This document shows positions 54,381-64,000 of a DNA stretch of 64,000 nt, one piece after another. The stretch is from Lethocerus indicus. Taxonomy: Eukaryota > Arthropoda > Insecta > Hemiptera > Belostomatidae. A model generated the notes under the pieces. It saw only the letters and a list, made by a program, of their open reading frames with translations, was not told where the DNA came from and did not search any database. The translations under genes were made by a program, and so were the position numbers. The first letter of the stretch is position 1, and each line of letters starts with the position of its first letter. The stretch covers positions 39,087,392 through 39,151,391 of the forward strand of contig JACDQD010000001.1 in assembly GCA_019843655.1 (NCBI GenBank), given 5' to 3'.

Positions 54381-57300
54381 ATATCGCCTCAGTCCATAGT
54401 CCCGGATATGCACCGAAAAGTGGCATCACCAGGTGGCTTATTTATCAGGAGAAACGAGGGGACATAAAAAAAATTTCAGCGATAGTTCCTATAATCATAA
54501 ACGTCGATTGAACAATAAATAAGATGAAAGTGATTTATGATGCTGAACAATAAATAACAGCAGTCCTGACTCCCGAGTTCTTTTATTACCTCGGTATGCT
54601 AAACCTCGGGCCGGCTTACGGCTAGATGGCGGATGTGATGCTAATACAATTTTTATAATAAAACAATAAACAAATAGACATAACAGAGAGTATGAAAATA
54701 TTTAAGAATAAATAATATTATAAATGGGAAAGTAAATTCCCGGAGTGTCTCCCGTATTCTTCACCTCGCTAATGAAACTTAATGGCCTCAACCCCCCGAC
54801 AGTATTCCAAAACCCTTGCAGATCTCAAAACAGGTATTCGAAACTAATAAAGCTATCGTACCGAAGGGTAGTGTTACCCAGCTATACACACATAGTTACC
54901 CCAATAACACAGATATTGATATAGTAAGCGGACACTACAATCGTACAGCGCCTGTAAAACTCACACCAGTCGTTTCCCAACAAAACAGGATTTCACCCGT
55001 TCTGTATTCGAGGTACAGCCGTGTAGCTGGTTGCAAGCAGAAAATGGAAAAGTCGGTTTGTCCCGGGTGAAACTCGGGCGACCTCGTCCCCTATAGAACT
55101 TTACATAGTTCTTAACAGCCGGTGGCAAACACGCGCTTTGGACACGTAAGACGGGTTTTGAACAATCGCAAAGTTATTGCGCAACCGGACTTTCAGTTCA
55201 ACTTCTTCGCTCGCCGGTCGACAAGCGCAAAATGAGGATTGTTACCGAATGGCTTTAACTCAGATCCTTGGGAAATACAGCATAATCCAAAATCACACGG
55301 ATAGGCGATGAAAATAATTATGATGACCCTAAAAATGTTAAAAAAACCTTACTCAAAATGTATCTATAATAGATGGTTATCTAGGTAGCGATGCGTAATT
55401 CCTGAATTATTAAACGATATAGGTATTAAGAAAAAGGGGTGATTTCAACTTTATTTATGGTAAGAAACCTTTTAAAAGGTGCTGTCGTGAATGTCCGACG
55501 CTTCCAAATGTTTGCGTTGTTAAAAAGAGGCGCAGAAATCAAAACTTATACCGTATATTTACCGCATATTAAGGGAGGCGCAAAGGGTTTAATGAAAACG
55601 CAATTTTCATAACATACCATTAACGGAAAATCGTAAAATTGATTTTATTTAAATAATTTCAATTTCTTTTTTTCTCACCGGTGGTGAGAAGGGTCGGCGC
55701 GATTTTATGTACATAACAGCGGAGCGGTTTAATTATAAAAAATCAATTTTAAATCGTGATTTTGACATTTCTACGTATATACGTAGGGACACACATCCTC
55801 TAGGCACATCCACTAAGTGTGAAAATTTTGTGAACATAATTTTTTCTTAAAAAAATCCAAAAATATTCTGTTCATATTATATTAACACCGGGTTTACGGA
55901 ACGCGTCAAAATTACCCATTTCGAATTTCAGTTGAATTTTCAATGGAAAATTACAAAAACTGGTTTACACTCTATGGTTTATAGATAAGAGATTATTTTT
56001 TTTCAAATGTTTTGTAATTTTGGAATTATTTATGTGGTACACCTAGCTCTGCGGTATGTACCATATACCAGGTGACACGCGCAGGACATGTACTTGCCGG
56101 AGCGGCAAGTGCCAAAGCGGAGGTGAAGACAAAAAACAAAACTGGTACCGAGCAGACTGTTGGCCCGTTGCGAAACCTCCAACCTTACGGGTGAAGGCTA
56201 ACACGGCCGGGCGATCGGAGGGGGAGAGGGTAACGGTCTACCCGGCGAACGGCGGTTTCGATTATTACCATTTTCACTTCCGCAATCCGCACTTCCGTCC
56301 TTCAACCCGACCCGATCTTTTTTCGGCCGGTATCCGTTTCGTTCCGACCGGTTTTGCAGGCGATCCGGTGATTAATGGCCGGCGGTGATTGATCGATCCA
56401 TCTAGACCGAGTAGTTACACCATTAGTAAAAGAAAAAATAATCGAATACCATTTTAATTGCCTGAGTGGCAGTTGACACCAGGAAAGCATGGACTATACA
56501 CCAATGTACAGCCTAATTGTATTAGGGAATAAATATTCCTATATATCTAATTTATATATATAAGCCTAAATTATGATATATAAACTACATGTATATACAT
56601 ACTAATTTTATTTATACAATTTTTTCAGGAGTTTTAGATCAATTTTTATTAGTGTGTACGGGTAGTCTTCCCTTTTTCAAATTTCAGTAATTTTCCGTCA
56701 CACTAACCTATTTTTCAGCGCGAGCTCTTGCAGCCAATATACCGCTCGACTTGGCACATATGCCACGGATGTTAGTTGTAGTTTTGGTATAAGTGAAGGG
56801 TGGAGACCGACGAAAATTTGTAATAATATTAGTAATAAGATTAGTACTCGTTAATTGTAAAGCTGATACTAATCTTCAAATCCTGTGTAATTTGATGGAA
56901 CCGGGGAGCTTTGTTTATTCAAACGAAGGCGCCAATTCAAGTCGGTTGTACCGACAAAAAAATGATTCGATTTACATCTAATAACAATTTAATTGTACGG
57001 GCATCCACCCGGTAACCGGAGTGCGATCACGTTCTGCGGGACTGCCCTTTATCTATTACGGCACCGCCTCGCTATTAGCTCTAGGATAATTGGCAGTAAG
57101 AGGTTTTTCCCAGCGATCTCCAGTAGAAATAAATAAAGGGGGGGGGGACAGGGTTCTTCGGAATCGAGGGAAAGTATTCCTAAACGGCGAAATAATCTCT
57201 AAAAATAAAACCGGCAGTCGAGCTATAGCCGATTGTTTCCGCAATTGTTTCGATGACGTCGTACCCCTGAAAAGACGATTGAATAAAGGCGGAATCGGTG

Positions 57301-57689
57301 TCGCTTTGAAGTCCCTCCGACTAGACATTTTTTCCATTGAACCGAGCCCGCATTACTTCCGCATGACCGAGTGACAGCTCTCGGGCCAAGGATGACTGGT
57401 AATCGTCGAAATGCCGCTCGCGGAGTCCTCCTTACTAGTTTTTGGGTGTCGACCCAACTTTCGCTTTTCAGACGGGCACGAGCACAGAACTTTACGTTAG
57501 ACTCCAATATTTCACAACTCGTGCCGATTTCTGACTATTGTCGCCCGTCAGGTCCAGAAACCGGTTTCGACTTACCCTTATAAACGGGTACGCAAATGAC
57601 TGAGCTTTTACTCAAGACATTAACCATAAATACGGCAATAATATTGATTAGGAGGAATCAAGAATATTGATACTATCAATTTTAAGAAA

Positions 57690-58117
57690 TTGGTTTTTAA
57701 ATAAGGTTTTTGAGTTTAAAATGACTTTTTAACCCCATATTTACGTTGCAAAACGATTTTTTAACCCCTTAAACGAGTTTTTGTGTTGAAAAACCTCTTT
57801 TAATCCTAGTTTTAGCGTTTAATAACATCTTGGTAACGCGGTTTTTCGTTAAATTACCAGTTTTTGACCCGGTTTCTGCATTGAAAAACGACTTTTAAAC
57901 CGAGTTTACGCGTCGAATAACCACTTTTTGTGCTGAGGAACGACTTTTTATCCAGTTTATACTTTCAGAGACCAATCTTTGACCCGTTTCTTGCATTCAG
58001 AAACCACTTTTTGCATTCGGAAACATTTTTTTAACCCGGTATTTACTTGAAAAACCACTTTGTGCCCTGATTATTGGGTTGGAAAACCACTTTTTGACCC
58101 CATTTATGCGTTCAAAG
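57690..58117. repeat. Degenerate minisatellite, about 32-bp unit, about 12 copies
   Basis: Each unit has the pattern: TTTATGCGTT-like start, GAAAAACCAC, TTTTTGACCC, then GG or a short spacer. Units differ at many positions and some carry indels, so the array is old. Length is about 430 bp. The open frames inside it are products of the repeat. Confidence 0.8.
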
Positions 58118-58696
58118 ATTGGGGGTCTTTTTGCTCATTCCTGAAGCATTTGAGTTGGCCTTTGAAGTTTGGAAAGTACTTAGAAATAAACGCTCTGGGC
58201 GTCCGATTGGTCAGACAAAAACTACGAAGGGGGGATAGTTTTGTTTTATTTTTATTAGCAAAGGAGGCGTACTAAAAGTTTTTTTTGAAGACTACTTAAA
58301 TATGGGTCAATTTGAAGGCCGGCAGCAAGTGGAGGAGGAGTCATGTTCTACTTAAGATATTGAAGATATCGACGTCAGGCCATAGCGGAGACAATGGGAA
58401 ATCATTACAATAGGGTCACATATTCGGCCCATTAATTATAAAAGGCGATGTATAAAAGCCCAAATCCCATACACCTGGCCTTTGGGGAATATAACTAGGA
58501 GATCTCTTAGGATTAGGTTCAGGAGGATAGTTTAGTATTATTAGTATTTAGTATTTTTTAGTTGATTCTCCCTTCGGTCGAGTGAAAATTTCGCTCTCGA
58601 GACTGCGCGGTCGATGTTCAAATCGGTAGTAGTATAGATCTAGAAAATTATAGTACTACCCCTTTTAATACAAAAGACCCGTTAGCTGGCCCATAA

Positions 58697-58736
58697 GCTA
58701 GACCGGTTTCGGTTTCTCGTTATCGCTCACCAGCAT
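58697..58736 (+). repeat. Dispersed repeat motif, copy B
   Basis: gctagaccggtttcgg is followed by TTCTCGTTATC and CCAGCATT, a weaker match to copies A and C after the core. Confidence 0.6.
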
Positions 58737-59683
58737 TTGGACTGTCATTCCTCTCGATTATTACAACGAGTCCAAACCGCCGGCCCGTTCTAAAGAAAAG
58801 TAATTGAATAATGAACAGAACGATATGGACGAACGGTCAAAGACCGGGAGCTCTTTTCCCAATCCTCAACTTTCCCTTTCCTTATTTACTCCACACGGAC
58901 ATAAGGAACAGTTTTGACGGCAGAATGCCAGTCTCGGGAGATATCTGCCAATCGCTTTAAATAGAATATTAAAGTCTCCGCATTTAAGTCGACCGGATAT
59001 AATTATGTAAATATCTGGACGATCCTGTATATTCGTTAGAATACAGCCCGATTTTTCTAACTTTTAAATCTGAACCTTTGGATCACCGGCCTTTCATCGG
59101 GGCCTTTCACCGGGGCGCCGGCCCGGTAAAAAAACACTTCGTTGGCCGAAGGGGGTACCGAAAGGGGGAAAAGAATTTCGGGTATTTCGATTCGGGTGCG
59201 ACCGAAATCGCTGAGGATAATTTAAACAGGTTTCCGCTCAAATGGGTTACGGTTAACCGGAAACCGCGAGCCCTTCGATCCGTAAGACCGTTTTTCAATC
59301 GGCACGAACGCTCAAGCTATTATTAATTATTTTTAAAAAAGTGGCCCTTTTTCTTTGTGGGCAAATAATTGTGTTTCATCTAGTAGTATTTGTCAATTTT
59401 CGAACGACATATCCGGAAGCACTTTACAAAATGCTGGTGGATATGTATCATGTATTAGTTCTCTGTAAAGTGATTACTATATATAAGGGATACATATAAA
59501 TTGTACCTATATATAGAATATATTTCTATTCACTCGACAATTTCTGTAGCATTAACCTTCTGCTATTTAGTGAGGTGCTCGATCATTGTCCGTGCAGCAC
59601 CCTGCAGTGCCGATAAATAAATAAACATAAATATATCCCTCAAAACTACGTTGTTAAAACCATACACAATCCACCCTCGTTTG

Positions 59684-59760
59684 TATTTATAAATTCAATT
59701 CGGATGTTACAGGCTGCACAGATGGAAATAGGGAAAGCGTACGCTATAGGACTGGCGATG
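59684..59760 (+). pseudogene. Inverted, broken copy of the HSDL1 exon 44838-44725 with its intron flank
   Basis: The + strand matches the minus-strand sequence at about 44880-44785. The intron flank (TATTTATA, AATTCAATTCG), the acceptor GTTACAG and the exon start GCTGCAC...GATGG...ATAGGGAAAGCGTACGCTAT...ACTGGC are all shared. Differences are two deletions in the intron flank (about 4 and 12 bp), a few substitutions, and a one-base insertion in the exon that breaks the frame. Similarity stops after about 59760. It is a relic and not a working exon. Because intron sequence is included, it arose by DNA duplication and not by retroposition. Confidence 0.8.
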
Positions 59761-60474
59761 TAACTGCGTTTAACTACTAAATTTGAAACCGCGCATCGAT
59801 CGTTTGGCTGACTGAGTTATTGTGTGTTAATTATCGCCTCCCATCATTTCCACGAGCACCTTATTAGCACTTCGAAAGTCACGTTGCGTTACCTCGGGTC
59901 CTGTATTGTATTAAGTTTGTATTTTAATTTTCAGCCGAGGCCAAAACTCGAGTAGTGGAGGCCCCCCCCCCCAAAAGGGTATCTTGAATCGTTCCATGTT
60001 TTCCTTAAATTATGAATTCATTCTCTAGAGCGAATTCCGGCATCTTATCGGACTAACATCTGCAAATGTCGGCCGACGAATTGGATAATAACTGCTGTTA
60101 TACCTTATTTAACAGTAAATGGAGTGATGGTGAGTGGGGGTGGGACTTATTGCCGAACAACGTTGTTAAGGACGACACAATTTCCCACTCTTTATCCCAA
60201 TTAATTTTGTTTCTTAATACTGAAATCTTAGTGGGCTCTAGGACTAGGTTCTCATTTATATTCCTTTCCTCCGAATAAACCGCTGATTTGAAGAAGGATT
60301 GTAAAAATAACAACAGTTTCGGCCGAATTGGGCGGAAAGCGGCAATTAAAATTTATCGCCTCGAGGGATAATATTCGGCCTAGCACTTTGCGTTTACGAT
60401 CCTTCAAAGTTGTTATATTTTCCCAGAGCTAAAATACAGAATACGCGAGACACCGGCTCAGCACTAAATACATA

Positions 60475-60738
60475 TAAATAAATAAAGTTGAGCACATAGC
60501 TGCAATGCACGATTGCGCTATTCAAATAGTTAAAAAAAATACAAAGTTGTATTCAACCTTATACCTTTTCAATTATTTATTAATACCTAAATATATAAAC
60601 ACGCGTACAAGTAAGCTTAAATATTGATAGCGCCAGCATTGTGTCAGCATTGAATAAAAGTCGAGTGCTTAGCGGCAATGCACGATTCCCCTTTATAAAT
60701 AATTGAAAAAAAATACGAAGTTGTATTCAACCTTGTAA
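60475..60738. repeat. Imperfect direct repeat, two copies of about 90 bp
   Basis: Copy 1 (about 60475-60563) and copy 2 (about 60648-60736) share ATAAA-GT-GAG, AGCxGCAATGCACGATT, ATTCAAATA-like sequence, and then AAAAAAAATAC-AAGTTGTATTCAACCTT. The spacing is about 173 bp. Confidence 0.75.
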
Positions 60739-61328
60739 TCGCAGGAATTTATATTTATAGTCGGCATCTGCACTAGGTATAGAGGAATTGCAATTATAAT
60801 ATCAGAAAAAGTGCTTGGCCACAACTACCGATCACCCTACCGGCGTAGGTTCCGCGTTTCTTTCTCGGCATTAGTCGGCCGTATTCGAAAGCAAATGCGT
60901 CACTAATTTTTCAAATCGGTAATGTTCCTCCTGTATTTATAGCTAGTCTGGGATCGACGGGCCGGCCGCCCGATAAGAATTAGCAACTGATAACCTCATA
61001 AAGCGAGACCGGGCCAATACCGGACGGATTAAATTTAGATCTCGAGCCGTCGAGCAGTCAATAATAAAATCAGCGCAGGCGCTAATCGCGTTTCTGGGAA
61101 CCCGAATTTACCGATTTTCTGTTCCTCCCACGCTTCGCGCGTGGGACTTGCAGTCCAGGGGCGAAAACTAACAACACTTTTTTTTGTAGTTACGTCTACA
61201 ACTTTTAAAATTACGAGGTTGGTTCGTAAGGTACGGAAAAAATGGTTTTAACACCGTTTCTGTGAACAAAACTATTATTCAACATAATCTCGATTGAGGG
61301 AAATAATCATGGTCCAGTTTATTATGTA

Positions 61329-61333
<5 letters not shown>

Positions 61334-61378
<45 letters not shown>
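61334..61378. repeat. (TA)n microsatellite
   Basis: A pure TA run of about 45 bp. Confidence 0.95.
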
Positions 61379-61380
<2 letters not shown>

Positions 61381-61985
61381 TCATTGGAATTTATATTTCC
61401 CTCTTTGTTGATTATACGATTCAGAACGGAAGTATCTCAACCGTCTGTTTCCCACAAAACGTTCTGTCAATGGATTAAGTAATACACTGTTTTGCTTTTC
61501 GAAACAAATATGAATTTCCCCCCTTCTATATCGATTCCGATCGCCATGACTGACACGTCATCTCGCATTTACAAAGAGTGAACCGTTGCAGAACTCAAGA
61601 TTCCAAGCTTTAGCGAATTTGATAATTCATAACAAAAACGGTTTGGAGCATTAAACATTTATTCCTTCGCAAAATTTTAATGTTCTTGCGCAACGTTGAA
61701 TCTTTTGGGACTTCATAATGGGTCGTAAACGCGTTCCGGGGGCTGAGGAAGCCAATCTCAGGTCTGTACGACGATTCGTTGGGAAGATATGACCGTTAAA
61801 AACCAAAAACCGGTTCAGAAGCCTCTAAAATGAGTTCTTTTTTAAATTGAAGTCGCAGTTCCCGGACTTTTTCTCACTTTCATAGACCTGAACTTTCCCC
61901 GACCACTACGAAGCCTCATCCCGAATTTTGGGAAAATCGGATACCTAGGTGTTAACCCCGGACAAACACACGTATGCACGATCTT

Positions 61986-62103
61986 GTTTATTTATTGTGC
62001 ATTCGACAAACAACTGTTATAAGTACAATTGTGGAAGGTTTTTTTATTTATATATCTTGTTTGTCTCCATAAAGGAGCCACCCAATTATGACACTTTTGA
62101 CGC
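61986..62103 (+). repeat. Dispersed repeat of about 118 bp, copy 1
   Basis: Shared with 63032-63150: TTTATTTATTGT, ACAAACAACT, TTATAAGTACAATTG-GGA, TTTxTATATCxxxTTTSTCT, then GATAAAG-AGCCACCCAATTATG-CACTTTTGACG. The right half is the best conserved. Nearby ggtgttaaccccggacaaac (about 61950) recurs in altered form at about 62301, so a longer old element may be involved. Confidence 0.75.
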
Positions 62104-63031
62104 GTTTATTAAGGTATTTATTTTTTTGTAACAGTCAGTTGGCGCTGTAATGAAATTTGTCTGTCTGTCTGTCCGTCCGCGACGAAATCAATTGTGTTGC
62201 ACTTTTTCGGAATGAAAGACCCAGAGACCCAAGGTTTACGTGTCTGCAAACCGGTTTTGCATGTCTTCCTGAATTTCGTGGCAATCGTATATTTAGTACA
62301 GGTGTTTGCCCCGAACAAACCCGCATACGCACAAAGATTCATCTTTATATTTAATATGGACAAGAATAGGTGACTCTATTGTAATCCCATTGTGTCGGGT
62401 ATGGCCTCGCGTCCATGTCCTCAATAGCTCAAGTAGAACATGATTCTCCATTTGCTGTCGGCCTTCATATTGAGCTATATTTAAGCAGCCTTCGCGTACT
62501 AGAAGTTACAGATTTTAAAAAAAGTTTACTACACCGCATTTACTAATAAAAATAAAATAGTCTATCCCACGATCGTAGTTGTGTCCGCAACGACCTTTCG
62601 GACTAGGCGGCTAAGCGTCCGTTTCTCAATTACTTTCCATTCTCGAAAGGCCGACTTTAAAGTGCTTCAGGAATGCTTGGGCAATAAAGCAAACTGTGCG
62701 TGAAGCTCAAAAGCCTGCGCAGATGTAAATGTATTGCCGCTAGGGCCAAGTGCAATTGCGTAACGGCGGGTCTCGGTCGTGCCTGTACTTCTGGTTTCAC
62801 AATCGCCCCGACGTCTTAGTCTTTCGTTGGAACCGGGTCGTTTCCCAGAAATTACGGAGATTTTTGCCTGCAAAGTGACTACAATAGCGTCGGTACTATT
62901 CTCGCGACAAGTTTTTACAATTAAGAAAATTGTAATTTAAAAATAGAGACTCCTTAAACTGCGATCATGCCCGCGGGCAGTCCCAAATGCGATTTATGAT
63001 GAAATATTATTGAAACTAATATTTTTTCTTT

Positions 63032-63150
63032 TTTATTTATTGTACAAACAACTTTTATAACTATAAGTACAATTGCGGAGTTTATTTACTTTTACATATC
63101 GCTAGTTTCTCTCGATAAAGAAGCCACCCAATTATGGCACTTTTGACGTG
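63032..63150 (+). repeat. Dispersed repeat of about 118 bp, copy 2
   Basis: Second copy of the element at 61986-62103, same orientation, about 1.05 kb away. Substitutions and small indels throughout show it is not recent. Confidence 0.75.
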
Positions 63151-63826
63151 TAGAAAATATCTAGGCTAGTGGTGTTTAAGACGTACTCGGGAGGGGGGAG
63201 TTAACTGATGGGTAACAGAGGAAAGAATTTGGAAGTCCAGTTTTAGTTTATAATAGCCCTAATTTACGGTTTAAGTCGATTTGGGTATGGGGATACATGA
63301 AATGAAAAAAGTTTAAATTTTAGAGAAAATAAATGTTGCGCTAAAAAAATATATCTACTGTTGGAGTAAGTTTATCGGGCTATCCTTGAGACGCTCGTTT
63401 AGGCTTTGCAATGAAGCGATCTTTATCCGAAAGCCAGTTCGAAACATTAATTAACCAAGATTGATCGTGAGATGTTATTGTGAGACGATTTAGCAGGCGG
63501 ACAAGTCATAAACGTTTTTCGCGCCTGCCATTAGGCTGTTCGTTCCGATAACTCCCACGCCAACAATAGACAATGCTGGGACGTATTTTTTGAATTTCAA
63601 GAATGGCTATCGAAATTAAAAATTAAATTCCTACAAACCGCGACAAACCCATGTTATTTATTGTTAGCGGACAAAGGGCTTTGATTGAACAGTCGGAGAT
63701 ATAGTAGAGTGCGTTGGTTATTTTCCTTAATATATTTTATTATTTCCTCATAATATTTTCGGTTGTAAGTTTTGAATTTTGTAGATTTCGTGTGTTTCTG
63801 TCTCCTCTCTCTGGTTTGGTCTTTTG

Positions 63827-63868
63827 CTAGACCGGTTTCGGCTGCTCGCCATCTTCAGTAGCGGTGTT
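63827..63868 (+). repeat. Dispersed repeat motif, copy C
   Basis: gctagaccggtttcggctgc, then TCGCCATCTTCAGTAGC. This is the clearest of the three copies (others at 48533 and 58697). The GT-rich tail that follows runs to the window end. The element class is not recognised from the sequence alone. Confidence 0.65.
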
Positions 63869-64000
63869 AGTCACTTAGGCACTTTGGATGTTTTTTGGGC
63901 ATCCTCACTGCACTGTCTCTGTCACTTGTACTGTGGTGGTTGTCTGTTTGTCGTGTGTATATATATGTGTCTTGTTAATGTGTTTTTCGGGTTGTTGTTT

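Larger units (their letters stand above)
44839..64000. other. CpG-rich region without a confident gene; probable long intron or upstream DNA of the HSDL1-like gene
   Basis: About 19 kb with clearly more G+C and CpG than the left part of the window. Open frames of 60-110 codons occur on both strands (for example 56056-56388 and 52631-52915). They are what relaxed stop frequency would give, and none shows a recognisable domain or splice-linked partner. The content I can support is repeats: microsatellites, two 10-bp-period arrays, one array of about 32-bp units, several diverged dispersed repeats, and an inverted fragment of an HSDL1 exon. No reverse transcriptase, transposase or tRNA was recognised. 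Confidence 0.55.

Noticed and set aside
56056..56388. 110-codon + strand ORF with clustered cysteines
   Set aside because: Composition follows the local GC-rich sequence. No domain recognised and a comparable antisense frame overlaps it.
44839..64000. Search for the missing N-terminal HSDL1 exon (WAVVTG on the minus strand)
   Set aside because: No site with the needed codons and a donor in phase was found by eye. A profile search is needed to be sure.

Overview
The window is nuclear DNA from an arthropod, most likely an insect. It is AT-rich, its genes have many introns with GT-AG boundaries, and every recognisable protein is a conserved animal housekeeping or regulatory protein. Nothing in it fixes the order. 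A hemimetabolous insect is a guess.

Layout, left to right. (1) 1-3.5 kb is AT-rich and mostly empty, with a possible last exon of an upstream gene near 0.9 kb. (2) 3.6-13.0 kb, + strand: an MTA1-like NuRD subunit in 18 exons that join in frame to 743 residues. (3) 16.4-25.2 kb, - strand: mitochondrial proline dehydrogenase (Drosophila slgA) in 13 exons, 629 residues, with a 15-nt microexon. (4) 25.95-30.5 kb, + strand: 14-3-3 epsilon in 6 exons, 256 residues. It is head-to-head with slgA over about 0.8 kb of CpG-rich DNA. (5) 32.9-37.6 kb, - strand: serine palmitoyltransferase subunit 1 in 10 exons, 474 residues. (6) 38.3-40.75 kb, + strand: ALKBH1 in 6 exons, about 320 residues, head-to-head with gene 5. 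(7) 41.4-42.1 kb, + strand: a candidate two-exon gene for a membrane protein of about 46 residues that I do not recognise. (8) 42.3-44.8 kb, - strand: the last five exons of an HSDL1-like short-chain dehydrogenase whose 5' exons were not found. (9) 44.8-64 kb: no confident gene. This stretch is visibly richer in GC and CpG than the left part, and holds microsatellites, three degenerate minisatellites, diverged dispersed repeats, and an inverted broken copy of one HSDL1 exon.

The genes do not form a pathway. They are tightly packed, alternating head-to-head and tail-to-tail. The two head-to-head pairs probably share bidirectional promoters. Exon models were built by eye from splice consensus, unbroken reading phase, and knowledge of the protein families. 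That each of the five complete models closes in frame at about the expected family length is the main check on them. The most unusual items are the candidate small membrane protein, the inverted HSDL1 exon relic, the in-frame slgA microexon with a phase-compatible alternative first exon, and the apparently intact YxxxK catalytic motif in an HSDL1-type protein. I found no clear novel multi-gene system.
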